This document shows, in pieces, positions 1 to 7,867 of a DNA stretch of 64,000 bases (within the stretch, counting starts at the first letter, position 1; every line of letters begins with the position of its first letter). Both the position numbers and the translations under genes were made by a program. The notes under the pieces are model-generated. The model was not told the DNA's origin and did no database searches. It saw only the letters and a list, made by a program, of their open reading frames with translations. The stretch is from Streptomyces sp. Tu6071. GTDB taxonomy: Bacteria > Actinomycetota > Actinomycetes > Streptomycetales > Streptomycetaceae. The DNA lies in assembly GCF_000213055.1 (NCBI RefSeq), contig NZ_CM001165.1, positions 4,176,945 through 4,240,944 of the forward strand, in the 5' to 3' direction.

Positions 1-404
1 TTCGAAGCGGTGTGGTGGACGGACGGGAACGCGTACAGGTAGCGGTGCGCACCGTCCGCGCGCGCCGCGTCCGCGACCGCCCGCGTCGCCGCCACCGCGA
101 GGCCCCGCCCCTGGAACTCCGGCAGGATCGCGTACCCCGTCTCGTACGCCGCCTCCCCGTCCCACTCGTGCTCCCAGAACCCCGTGCTCCCCACGGCCTC
201 CCCTCCCGGGAGCAGCACGATCCGGAACATCGTCCCGTTGGCGTCCGGGTCGAGGTAGCGCCGGTGCCGGGCGAGCAACTGTTCCTCCGTCTCCGGACCG
301 CCGAGGTGTTCCGTCATCGCGGCGGTGTTGCTCGCGCGGAGGAGATCCACGTCGCCTTCGGACCAGGGGGCGAGGGAGAGCGCGGGACGTTCGGGGACTG
401 TCAT
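1..404 (-). CDS. GNAT-family N-acetyltransferase (3' end outside window)
   Basis: The minus-strand frame opens with ATG at 404 (protein begins MTVPERPALSLAPWSEGD) and runs off the left edge after about 134 residues. The reading matches the N-terminal half of RimJ/RimL-type GNAT acetyltransferases, with an N-terminal 'L..W.E.D...L' segment and a 'GRGLA' acetyl-CoA loop near residue 110. The family transfers acetyl groups to protein N-termini or small amines; the substrate cannot be told. A -10 box TACGCT (plus-strand 411-416) ends 6 nt before the ATG, suggesting a leaderless transcript. Family call fairly secure; specific function unknown. Confidence 0.75.
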   Translation of the reverse strand, partial: MTVPERPALSLAPWSEGDVDLLRASNTAAMTEHLGGPETEEQLLARHRRYLDPDANGTMFRIVLLPGGEAVGSTGFWEHEWDGEAAYETGYAILPEFQGRGLAVAATRAVADAARADGAHRYLYAFPSVHHTAS

Positions 405-519
405 GCGGGCAGCGTACGGGCGGGGTCCGACAACGCTGCCCGCCTCGCGGCCGGACGGATCGCCCCGGGCCTCCGCGCCCGGCGGTGTCCGGCCGGTGCC
501 CGGCCGACGGCTCCCCGGA

Positions 520-1122
520 TCAGGCGCTCTCGTCCGGGGCCCCGAGGGAATCGAGCCAGCGGAGGAGACCGGCTCCCTGGCGGGCCATGATGTCCGGGTC
601 GCGCAGGGCGTTGGCCAGCAGCGACATGCCCTGATAGGCGGCGACGAGGGTGACCGCGAGGTCGTCCGGTCCGGGCAGGCCCAGGGCGCGGAACTGCTGC
701 CCGGCCCACTCCAGCAGGCGCCGCATCACCGCGCCGGCCTCCGCGTCGAGGGTCCCGTCGGCGCGTTTGTCGAGCTCGACGGCCAGGGTGCCGGTGGGAC
801 AGCCGTGGCGGGCGGCGACCTCGCGCTGGTCCACCCATGCCTCGACCAGGGCCTTGAGACGGTCGCGGGGATCGGGCAACCGGTCCAGTCTGCCGGTGAG
901 TTCGTCCAGGTGCGCGCTGTGCTCGGAGAGCGCGGCCAGGACCAGCTCGTCCTTGGTCCTGAAGTAGTAGTAGACGTTTCCGAGGGGAACGTCGGCCGCC
1001 TGGGCGACGTCCGCGAGCCTGGTGCGCTCGACGCCTCGCTCGTGCAGCAGCCGGGCCGCCTCGGTGGTCAGCCGCCGCCGCTTGTCCGCCGCCCGCGCGC
1101 GCGGCTTCGCTGAGTTGGTCAC
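520..1122 (-). CDS. TetR/AcrR-family transcriptional repressor
   Basis: About 200 residues. The N-terminal TetR helix-turn-helix is clear (DVAQAADVPLGNVYYYFRTKDEL, in two parts: 'DVAQAADVPLGNVYYYF' then 'RTKDEL'); the C-terminal part is the variable ligand-binding domain. I prefer the GTG start at 1122 because a TATAGT -10 box (1130-1135, minus strand) ends 7 nt before it, which fits a leaderless mRNA; an ATG at 1143 would add 7 residues. It is divergent from the NmrA-type oxidoreductase at 1206, and two palindromes lie at the start and in the gap, so it probably represses itself and that neighbour. Ligand unknown. Confidence 0.85.
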   Translation of the reverse strand: MTNSAKPRARAADKRRRLTTEAARLLHERGVERTRLADVAQAADVPLGNVYYYFRTKDELVLAALSEHSAHLDELTGRLDRLPDPRDRLKALVEAWVDQREVAARHGCPTGTLAVELDKRADGTLDAEAGAVMRRLLEWAGQQFRALGLPGPDDLAVTLVAAYQGMSLLANALRDPDIMARQGAGLLRWLDSLGAPDESA

Positions 1123-1128
1123 CCAACT
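1113..1128. promoter_or_regulatory. Inverted repeat overlapping the TetR start (candidate operator)
   Basis: Perfect inverted repeat AGTTGG-TCAC-CCAACT. It covers the proposed GTG start and transcription start of the TetR gene, an ideal site for autorepression. Operator role is inferred. Confidence 0.5.
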
Positions 1129-1172
1129 GACTATAGACAACATCCAGTTGAGCCGTGCTACGGTCCCGACTA

Positions 1173-1188
1173 AGTCAGTCGACTAACT
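1173..1188. promoter_or_regulatory. Palindrome upstream of the NmrA-type gene (candidate TetR operator)
   Basis: AGTCAGTCGACTAACT is a 16-bp palindrome with one mismatched pair and a perfect AGTCGACT core, placed 17 nt before the ATG of the oxidoreductase. It probably serves the divergent TetR protein. It differs from the repeat at 1113-1128 except for AGT(C/T) half-site elements, so shared recognition is only a suggestion. Confidence 0.45.
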
Positions 1189-1205
1189 CATACGAGGGGA
1201 TCGCG

Positions 1206-2051
1206 ATGATCGTCGTGACAGGCGCGACCGGCACCATCGGACGGACCTTGGTACCCCTGCTGGCGGAGGCGGGCCGGGATGTCGTGGCCGTCTCCCGGCG
1301 CCCCCGGCCCGAAGGGCTCGCGGTCGGGATCAGGCACGCACGGGCCGATGTCGGGAACGGCGCGAGCATGCGGCCGGTCCTCGGCGGTGCCGACGCCTTC
1401 TTCATCCTGCTGGGCGGGGAACTCAACGCTCACGGCGAAAGCCCCGATGCCCTGCTCGGCGCGGCCCGGGACGCGGGGGTCGGACGGATCGTCCTGCTCT
1501 CCTCCCAGGTCGGCTCGACCCGCCCCGAAGCCTCCTCGCACGCGCGCCTGCGCGAGTTCGAGGCCGCCGTGCGCGCGTCCGGAGCGGACTTCACGATCCT
1601 GCGACCGGGTGGCTTCGCCTCCAACGCCCTGGGGTGGGCCGAGCCGGTCCGCGCCCGGCGCACGATCTCCGCCCCGTTCGGCGACGTGGCCCTCCCCGTC
1701 GTCGACCCGGCCGACATCGCCGAGGTCGCCGCGGTCGCCTTGTGCGAGGAGGGGCACGCGGGCCGTACGTACACACTCACCGGCCCCGAGGCCATCGGCC
1801 CGCGCCGACAGGCCGCGGTGATCTCTCAGGCCCTGGGAGAGGACATCGCCTTCGTGGAACTCTCTCGCGCACAGGCCCGCGCCCACATGGTCCGGTTCAT
1901 GCCCGAGGAGGTCGTCGACGGCACCTTGGACGTCCTCGGAGCCCCCCTCCCGGCCGAGCAGGCGATCAGCCCCGACGTACGGAACCTCCTCGGCCGCCCG
2001 GCCAGGCCCTTCGGCGACTGGGTCGCGCGCAACCTGCCGGCCTTCCGCTAG
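1206..2051 (+). CDS. NmrA-like/atypical SDR NAD(P)-binding oxidoreductase
   Basis: 281 residues starting MIVVTGATGTIG; the glycine-rich dinucleotide motif G6xxG9xxG12 begins almost at the N-terminus, as in atypical SDR (NmrA/QOR2-like) proteins. The central 'ILRPGGFASN' segment replaces the classical YxxxK region, also typical of this subgroup. These proteins use or sense NAD(P)H, often as quinone reductases or redox sensors. The start is set by the GAGGGGA ribosome site 6-12 nt before ATG 1206, although the frame is open further upstream. Divergent from a TetR repressor that probably controls it. Substrate unknown. Confidence 0.8.
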   Translation: MIVVTGATGTIGRTLVPLLAEAGRDVVAVSRRPRPEGLAVGIRHARADVGNGASMRPVLGGADAFFILLGGELNAHGESPDALLGAARDAGVGRIVLLSSQVGSTRPEASSHARLREFEAAVRASGADFTILRPGGFASNALGWAEPVRARRTISAPFGDVALPVVDPADIAEVAAVALCEEGHAGRTYTLTGPEAIGPRRQAAVISQALGEDIAFVELSRAQARAHMVRFMPEEVVDGTLDVLGAPLPAEQAISPDVRNLLGRPARPFGDWVARNLPAFR

Positions 2052-2651
2052 AGCCGGCCTCCGGACGACGGCACCGGCCTCCGGCGGGCCGTACGGACGG
2101 GCGACTCCGCGGGATGCGCGGGCGATTTCGCCAGGGAGGCTTGCCGCCCGGTCGGCCACCTGCACGGGCGAGGGCCTGGGCGCGGCAGCCGCCCACCCAC
2201 GCCGTCCGGCCCGCCCGCCGCCTCGCCGACGACGAAGGGACGAAGGAGCGGGGCGGGTACGTCGCGCCCGCACCCCGAGTGCCCGCCGGGAGTGCGCGAG
2301 CCGCGTGCGGTCGCCATGCGCTCATTGCGTCGCGGAACCCTCGGAGCGGTCTCGGCCCGCCGTGCGCGGGGGAGTCTGTTCGGGGCAACGGATGGTGCGG
2401 GGCTGGAGAGGTGCGTCGTGGTGGGTGAGTGCTCACTCACCATGAGGGGTGTTGGTCGGGTGCGTGGTCGTGCGGGGTGACTGCCCGCGCCACGAGGCCG
2501 CTCAGCCTCGACCCGCCACGCCTGTACGGAGGCAACCCCCGCCCGCCTGCGCACCCCGGCCCTCCGGACCCATCGCCCCTTGCGTACGGACGTGAACCGT
2601 CCGGGTGTCCGGCCCCGCGCCGAGTCGCGCACCCGATCGGTGGGTACGGGG
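2052..2651. other. 600-bp gap between convergent genes
   Basis: I see no convincing gene: open frames here lack ribosome sites and recognisable protein. The only structured element is the GTGAGTG-type palindrome at 2419-2442, which probably terminates transcription. Confidence 0.5.
2419..2442. terminator. GTGAGTG/CACTCAC palindrome, copy 1
   Basis: Inverted repeat with 11-nt arms (TGGTGGGTGAG / CTCACTCACCA) around TG. The single imperfect pair becomes a G-U wobble on the plus-strand RNA. It lies between two convergent genes. Related copies occur at 11691, 20239 and 33267. Confidence 0.5.
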
Positions 2652-3617
2652 TCATGGCGCCACCGTTCCCGCCGCGGGATGTGCCGTGTCGGGGGCCCGG
2701 TCGTCCGGACCCGTACCGGCCGCGTCGGCCAGGACGTTGCGGAGGCGCGTCACGCTCTCGGCCGCGAAGTCCGGGAGCGTGTTCCAGTAGTACGGGACCG
2801 CCAGCGCCGCGACCGCGAGGGCCCAGCCGCGTGCACGGGTCCAGGTCGTGTCGTCCAGGGCGAGGGCTGCGCGGTAGGCGGCGCGGGCCCCGGGCGGGAG
2901 GTCGAAGACGGGGGCGTGCTCGGCGTCGGGGAGGCCGAGGGAGAGGGTGCCGAAGTCGAGGACCGCGTGCAGCCTGCCGTCCTCGACCAGCAGGTTCGCG
3001 GGGCGCAGGTCGCCGTGGAGCCAGCCCTCGGGGCCCTCGGCGTCGGGCAGCGCGAGGGCCGTCCTCCACACCTCGCGCAGCGCCGTGACGTCCAGGTCCA
3101 GTGCGTCTCCGAGCGCCGCGCACCCGGCGAGCGCCGCCTCGGCCTGCGCCGCGATCCCCCGCAACTGCCCGCCCCGGTACCAGCTCAGCCCGTCCGCACG
3201 CCGCGCGCCCATGAGCGGGGCGCCGTGCAACTCCCGTACGAACGTGGCCAGATCGGCGCCGAAGGCGGCCCAGTCCCGTACCGTCCCGGGGCCCGGCTCC
3301 GCGCCCTCGATCCACCGCGACACCGTCCACTCGGCGGGGAATCGGTCCGTCGGCGCCCCGTGGCGCAAGGGTTCCGGCACCCGGTGGCTCAGGTGCGGCG
3401 CGAGCCGGGGCAGCCACGTCAGCTCGCGCGCGGACGATCCCTCGGGCGTACGCGGCAGCCGTACGACGTACTCGTCCCCCAGCCGGTACATCGTGTTGTC
3501 GGTCCCCGCCCCCGCGTACCGCAGCGGCAGCCCCGCCCACTCCGGCATCTGCGTGGCGAGCAGTTCGCGGACGAGGGCGGGGGTCGTGGGGATCTCGTTC
3601 GGGTGGAGTGGCGGCAT
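2652..3617 (-). CDS. Aminoglycoside phosphotransferase (APH)-family kinase
   Basis: 321 residues with the APH/choline-kinase fold signatures: an N-lobe 'DNTMYRLGDEYVVRLPR' nucleotide-binding segment (residues 40-56), the catalytic loop HGDLRPANLL (201-210, catalytic Asp203, Asn208) and the DFG metal-binding motif at 221-223. The family phosphorylates hydroxyls of aminoglycosides, macrolides or small metabolites such as homoserine or choline. Nothing in the sequence or neighbours shows an antibiotic substrate, so resistance should not be assumed. No clear Shine-Dalgarno sequence precedes the ATG at 3617. Confidence 0.85.
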   Translation of the reverse strand: MPPLHPNEIPTTPALVRELLATQMPEWAGLPLRYAGAGTDNTMYRLGDEYVVRLPRTPEGSSARELTWLPRLAPHLSHRVPEPLRHGAPTDRFPAEWTVSRWIEGAEPGPGTVRDWAAFGADLATFVRELHGAPLMGARRADGLSWYRGGQLRGIAAQAEAALAGCAALGDALDLDVTALREVWRTALALPDAEGPEGWLHGDLRPANLLVEDGRLHAVLDFGTLSLGLPDAEHAPVFDLPPGARAAYRAALALDDTTWTRARGWALAVAALAVPYYWNTLPDFAAESVTRLRNVLADAAGTGPDDRAPDTAHPAAGTVAP

Positions 3618-3734
3618 GGGGAGTGTGGCGGGGAGGGGGCTGCGCGGACCAGCGCTTTTCGGCGCCGGCCGCGCGGCCGGGTGGGGGGCGCGGGTGTGCG
3701 GGCGGGGAGGCGGGCCGCCGTTCGGGGGTGGGGG

Positions 3735-5087
3735 TCAGTCGGCGCGCGGCGGGGTGACGAGGGCGGTCAGGCGGCTCGGGCCGGTGTGGCCGGTGGCGGG
3801 AAGGGCGACGGGGAGCGGGGCGGGGCGCAGGGTGACGTTCTCCGGGTAGAGGCGGCCGAGCAGGGCGAGGACGACGAGGTCGTCCTCGCCGGTGGCGTCG
3901 AGCGCCGTGTCGCCCGCGCGCGTCCACACCAGCCCCGGGGCGCGGAGGGCGGCGCGGACGGAGGCGGTACGGGGCGGAGCCGCGGCAGCCCCGGGGGCGG
4001 GACCGGCGGGCGCGGGGTCCACGGGTGCCGGCGCGGGGCCGGAGGGGGCGACCGGCGCCGGGCGTCGGGCGTAGCGGTGGCCGCGCAGGGCCTGGCCGAG
4101 GTCGACGCGGGTGGTGGTGTCGTCGTCGGTGACCTCGACGGAGGCGGTGCGGGTGCCCTCGGTGAGCGGGCCGGGGCGGGTGCGGGCGGTGAGCGGTCCG
4201 CGTGCGACGGGCGTGGGCGGCAGGTCCTCGACGAGGGTGCGGTGAGCGGCGTAGTAGTCGTCCGCCTCGGGCACGTACGTCGCGGTGGCCCCGTCCGTCC
4301 CCGCCTCGGCCGGGCGCCAGGTCAGCAGGTGCCTCGGGGCGGTCAGGGGCGGCTGGTCGAGCACGGCGGGCAGGGCGCTGCCTCCGGCGTTCTCGAAGCC
4401 GTACCCGGCCGGGCCGGAGGTGCCGGTGACGACCTGGCGGGCGAAGTCCACAACGGCGGAGTGCCGGACGCGGCGGACCAGCAGCTCGGTGAGAAAGGCG
4501 TCACGGGCCGCCTCGGTGTGCCGCAGGCCGGTCGGCGTGATCAGGAGCGGCACGTCCTGCCAGTTGGTGAAGGGCAGCAAGGCGTCGCGGAGCAGGACGA
4601 CTTGGTGCAGCCACTCGTTGTAGAGCCGCATCGTGACGGGCCCGCCGCGACGGCCCATGAGGAGGTCGACGGCGGGTGGGGTGAGCAGGTGCCCGTAGCA
4701 GTGGCTGCGGACGACGAGCGGTCCTGCGGGCAGCGGCAGCCGCTCGCCGAGCAGCCGCTCCAGGGACGCGCCGGCCCAGGCCGCGAGCCGCCGGCCGATC
4801 GTCCCGGCTTGTTCGGCCAGTTCGCGCGCCCCCTCGTCGCTGTCCGGGCCGGTGACCAGCGGCAGGGAGCTTTCGCGGGTGCCGAGTGCGAGGGTCGCGC
4901 GGATCTGCGCGTCCAGTACCTCGCGGTCGGCGGCGGTGAGGTCGTTGTCGTCGATGACGCCCTGGAGCAGTGGCTCGATGGCGGCGAGGAACGCGTGGGC
5001 GGTGAGGGGCGAACCGGCCGCCGGGAAGGTGTTCCAGCGGCTGCCGCCGAGAGCGGCGGCGGTGTCCTGGACGGGTGCGGAGGACAT
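3735..5087 (-). CDS. Unrecognised protein in an operon with a TetR regulator
   Basis: 450 residues from ATG 5087, preceded by AAAGGA about 8 nt upstream; the frame stays open to 5141 but that start would run into the regulator gene. I do not recognise the family. The first ~270 residues look globular, with a striking 'VVRSHCYGHLLTPPAVDLL' segment; then comes a Pro/Ala-rich linker and a small C-terminal domain ending near 'RLTALVTPPRAD'. There is no signal peptide or membrane segment. It starts about 50 bp after the stop of the TetR gene 5138-5716 on the same strand, so the pair is probably co-transcribed and the regulator may respond to this protein's substrate. Confidence 0.7.
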   Translation of the reverse strand: MSSAPVQDTAAALGGSRWNTFPAAGSPLTAHAFLAAIEPLLQGVIDDNDLTAADREVLDAQIRATLALGTRESSLPLVTGPDSDEGARELAEQAGTIGRRLAAWAGASLERLLGERLPLPAGPLVVRSHCYGHLLTPPAVDLLMGRRGGPVTMRLYNEWLHQVVLLRDALLPFTNWQDVPLLITPTGLRHTEAARDAFLTELLVRRVRHSAVVDFARQVVTGTSGPAGYGFENAGGSALPAVLDQPPLTAPRHLLTWRPAEAGTDGATATYVPEADDYYAAHRTLVEDLPPTPVARGPLTARTRPGPLTEGTRTASVEVTDDDTTTRVDLGQALRGHRYARRPAPVAPSGPAPAPVDPAPAGPAPGAAAAPPRTASVRAALRAPGLVWTRAGDTALDATGEDDLVVLALLGRLYPENVTLRPAPLPVALPATGHTGPSRLTALVTPPRAD

Positions 5088-5137
5088 GGTGTCGGTCCTT
5101 TCTGGATCGTACGTTACATATTCAAGCCGTGAAAAAC

Positions 5138-5716
5138 TCACCCGAGGGCGACGAGGGCGACCTCCACGAGCGGTTCGAGGGCGCGGGTGTCCGGGGTGAC
5201 CTTGGCGGAGACGAGAAGTCCGTTGAGGAACGTGACGAGGTAGGCGGCGAGCGTCCTCGGGTCGTGGCGGGGCTCGATCTCGCCCCGTTCCCTCGCGGCG
5301 CGCAGCACCTCGGCGAGCGCGTCCCGGCTGGCGTCCTGCATGTCCCGTACGGCGCGCCGGACTTCGGGGCTCTCGGGGAGGCGTTCGCAGGCGGCGTTGA
5401 CCGCCAGGCAGCCACGACCGCCGCCCTCGACGGCGATGCGGACCCGCTCGACCAGCAGGGAGCGGATCACCGACCGGGCGTCCGTCCCCTCCTCCAGCGT
5501 GCGCAGGGCGGCGGCGGCGAGAGTGGTGCGGTAGTGCGTCAGGGCGGCCTGGTACAGCCCCTCCTTGCCGCCGAAGGCGGCGTACAGGGACCCCTGGCCG
5601 ATCCCCAGCTCCCGGGTCAGGTCCCGCACCGAGGTGGCCTCGTACCCGCGCGTCCAGAACAACTCCATGGCGCGGCCCACCGCCGCCTCGGTGTCGAACT
5701 CCCGTGTCCTTGCCAT
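5138..5716 (-). CDS. TetR/AcrR-family regulator
   Basis: 192 residues. The helix-turn-helix spans residues 20-50 (TSVRDLTRELGIGQGSLYAAF). The C-terminal domain has the 'GGRGCLAVNAACE' motif common in AcrR-like regulators of stress and detoxification genes. ATG 5716 is chosen over the longer frame to 5836 because a promoter fits exactly: TTGAAC (5746-5751), 17-nt spacer, TACGGT (5723-5728), then 6 nt to the ATG, implying a leaderless mRNA. It leads an operon with the unknown gene 3735-5087. Confidence 0.88.
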   Translation of the reverse strand: MARTREFDTEAAVGRAMELFWTRGYEATSVRDLTRELGIGQGSLYAAFGGKEGLYQAALTHYRTTLAAAALRTLEEGTDARSVIRSLLVERVRIAVEGGGRGCLAVNAACERLPESPEVRRAVRDMQDASRDALAEVLRAARERGEIEPRHDPRTLAAYLVTFLNGLLVSAKVTPDTRALEPLVEVALVALG

Positions 5717-5722
5717 GGCTCC

Positions 5723-5751
5723 ACCGTAGGCTATCTGGATCGCCTGTTCAA
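5723..5751 (-). promoter_or_regulatory. Promoter of the TetR gene (TTGAAC-N17-TACGGT)
   Basis: -35 TTGAAC and -10 TACGGT at 17-nt spacing, with the -10 box ending 6 nt before the ATG. This is a good match to the housekeeping sigma consensus and predicts transcription from the start codon itself. Confidence 0.55.
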
Positions 5752-5950
5752 GAAAGACCCCCGGGGCCCTCGGTGGTCCGTCGCGTCGCGCCCGTGGTGA
5801 TGCGCGGTGCGTGTCACGGGGGGGGGTTCGTGCCACAGGGAGGGGTGCGTGTCACAGGGATGTACGAGAGGGGGGACGGGGGGAACGGTCCGGGGCGGTC
5901 TCGTGGTCCTCTTGACCGCAATGGCGCACCGAACGAACGAAGGAAGTCTC

Positions 5951-6658
5951 ATGCGGGTCAAGAAGCTCCCCCTCGCCGCCGTCGCGCTCCTCGCGGGGCT
6001 CTCCCTCACCGCCTGCGGGGGCGGCTCCGACGACAACGCCGGGGGCGGGTCCGACGGCAGCGCCGGGGGCGGGACCTCGTCCGCCGCCACGGGGCAGGCG
6101 TCCGTCGGCGGGGCCTCCGAGGGCGACGGCAGCGCCACGGGCGGGGCCAAGGCGGCCGGTACCTCCGGCGGCTCCGCGAACGCCTCCTCGGGCTCCGGTT
6201 CCGGCTCCTCGGCCGACGCCGACGAGCCGGAGGGCAGTGGCGGCGGCCGGATCACCGCCGGGGCCTGCAAGACCGAGAACCTCGCCTTCGACACCGCGCA
6301 CGGCATGGGCGAGGGCACCCTCGTCGTCAGTATGCGCAACACGAGCGGCGACGCCTGCTCGCTCAAGGGCTTCCCGGGGATCGACATCCTCTCCGACGAG
6401 GCCGGGGCGCCGCTCAGCGCCGAGCGCAGCGACATGACCGCGCCCGCCGTCAACCTCAAGTCCGGTGACACGACCCGCTTCACGCTGCACTACCCGCCGA
6501 GCAAGAGCGGCAACTCCGGCGTCTTCATCAACGCCGTCGACGTCACGCCGCCCAACGAGACCCACACACAGCACCTCTCGGTCGGCTTCAGCGTCGAGGC
6601 GGGCGCCGACAAGCCCGGCCTCCTCGTCGTGGACCCGGTGGGCGCGGGCAAGCAGTGA
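5951..6658 (+). CDS. Secreted lipoprotein with DUF4232 domain
   Basis: 235 residues. A lysine-led signal peptide ends in the lipobox LTAC, predicting lipid attachment outside the membrane. A 60-residue Gly/Ser/Ala linker follows, then a DUF4232 domain (from about residue 100: paired cysteines in 'AGACKTENL' and 'GDACSLKGFPG'). DUF4232 proteins are common streptomycete exported proteins of unknown role. ATG 5951 is chosen because the lipoprotein signal starts there; AGGAAG lies 5-10 nt upstream. The upstream gap holds imperfect direct repeats of GTGCGTGTCAC (about 5808-5855) of unknown meaning. Confidence 0.85.
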   Translation: MRVKKLPLAAVALLAGLSLTACGGGSDDNAGGGSDGSAGGGTSSAATGQASVGGASEGDGSATGGAKAAGTSGGSANASSGSGSGSSADADEPEGSGGGRITAGACKTENLAFDTAHGMGEGTLVVSMRNTSGDACSLKGFPGIDILSDEAGAPLSAERSDMTAPAVNLKSGDTTRFTLHYPPSKSGNSGVFINAVDVTPPNETHTQHLSVGFSVEAGADKPGLLVVDPVGAGKQ

Positions 6659-6707
6659 GCGGACCGGCGCGGGCCGTACGGCCGGGGACCGCGCCGACGC
6701 GGAGCGC

Positions 6708-6807
6708 GAGCGCGTACCGGGTCCCGGGCGCGCCCTCGCCCGTCGAGCGCCGGCGTGGAGGGTGAGCGCGTGACGGCTTCCGGGCGCGCCCTCACCCGTC
6801 GAGCGCT
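6708..6807. repeat. Two-copy 44-bp repeat duplicating the end of the following minus-strand gene
   Basis: Copies at 6708-6751 and 6764-6807 share 'GAGCGCGT' and 'CGGGCGCGCCCTC.CCCGTCGAGCGC'-type blocks at a 56-bp period. The second copy contains the stop codon (6792-6794) of the nucleotidyltransferase gene; the first copies that gene end downstream. Confidence 0.6.
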
Positions 6808-7505
6808 CCACCCCCGCCCCACTCCAGCACCCGCAGCTCGGGCCAGACCTCGCGCCACCGGGCCGCCTTCGCCTCGTACACCTCCCGAGGGGCGAGCACC
6901 GGGTTCGGGCGCAGTACGAGGCCGAAGACGTCCGCGAGACCGTGCGGCGCGTACACGCGCCACGGGCCTTCGCCCTCCCCGGCCCGCACGCCCACGCAGC
7001 ACGTCGTCGCCGCGAAGGAGTCGATCGCCGCCTCGCTCGACGGGTACGGGGCGCACGGCACGCCGAACTTCGCCTCGTACCAGAGGTGGACGCGCGCCTC
7101 GTTGCGTATCTCGACCTCGGCCGGGAGCCCCGCGAAGACCTCGCGGCCACGCCTGATCACGGCGTCCTCGGCGTCCCAGGAGAGGTCGGAGGCGTCGTGG
7201 TAGAAGAGGTCGTAGTCCCGGATTCCCCGCGTGGGCGGGCGGCCGGTGACGACGTTCCACACCGTCTGGAAGACGCACCCCGCCGTCACGTACCAGCCGG
7301 GCAGCCCGAGCCCGGCGGCTCGCCGCACGACCTCGCCGAGAATCTCGTTGCGCGCCAGGATCTCGCGCAGGGCGACGAGTTGGGCGTCGAGGGGGAGGCG
7401 GGCGAGGGCGGCGCGGTCGGCATCGACGGGAAGGCGGGCGCGGGCGGCATGCGGAGCGTCGGCGGGGAGGCGGGCGCGGGCGGCCGGGCGGGCCTCGTCG
7501 GTCAT
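6792..7505 (-). CDS. DUF925-type nucleotidyltransferase-fold protein
   Basis: 237 residues. After a variable N-terminus the protein reads as a member of the NTP_transf_6/DUF925 family: 'GWYVTAGCVFQTVWNVVTGRPP' split by the family glycines, then 'RDYDLFYHD' with the metal-binding D-x-D. These proteins resemble nucleotidyltransferases but most have no known substrate. Residues 5-38 hold three imperfect repeats of ARLPxDAxxA, mirrored in the DNA, so the N-terminus has expanded by duplication. Start ATG 7505 is the first in-frame start after the repeat-rich upstream DNA; a much longer open frame to 8387 is a GC-rich shadow of the next gene. Confidence 0.75.
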   Translation of the reverse strand: MTDEARPAARARLPADAPHAARARLPVDADRAALARLPLDAQLVALREILARNEILGEVVRRAAGLGLPGWYVTAGCVFQTVWNVVTGRPPTRGIRDYDLFYHDASDLSWDAEDAVIRRGREVFAGLPAEVEIRNEARVHLWYEAKFGVPCAPYPSSEAAIDSFAATTCCVGVRAGEGEGPWRVYAPHGLADVFGLVLRPNPVLAPREVYEAKAARWREVWPELRVLEWGGGGALDG

Positions 7506-7570
7506 GCGGGGCACCCTCGCACGTACCGCTGACAGCGACCCGCGCGGCCGAGGCCCGTCAGCGGTCGCCG

Positions 7571-7867
7571 GGTTCGGGCCGGGGAGGTGTCGGGTTCCCC
7601 GGGACGCGTCGGGTTTCCACGCGGGTCCCGCCTCGTCCGCCGCGCACCGGGCGGTCACCACCGCCGTCCCGGGTTCGGGCTCGGACGCGTCGGGTTCCCC
7701 GGGACGTGCTGGTTCCGGTTGGCTCCTGAGTCGTCCGCCGCGCGCCGGGCGGTCACCCCCGCCGTCCCGGGTTCGGGCCCGGACGCGTCGGGTTCCCCGG
7801 GATGTGCTGGTTCCGGTTCGGCTCCTGCCTCGTCCGCCGCGCGCCACGCGGTCCCCCCGCCACCCCC
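7571..7867. repeat. Three ~98-101-bp imperfect tandem repeats
   Basis: Units begin at 7571, 7672 and 7770, each opening with GGTTCGGGC and containing GTCGGGTTCCCCGGGA and a CGTCCGCCGCGC block. The array ends exactly at the stop codon (7868-7870) of the minus-strand FMN reductase gene and fills the 362-bp gap to the next start. No gene is visible inside it. Confidence 0.75.

Noticed and set aside
2652-3617. Aminoglycoside resistance gene
   Set aside because: Motifs show only the general APH kinase fold; neighbours give no antibiotic context, so a resistance name is not justified.
2580-5132. An 850-codon open frame on the plus strand
   Set aside because: It is the antisense shadow of the APH-type kinase and the unknown operon gene; the translation is Arg/Gly-rich and has no recognisable protein.
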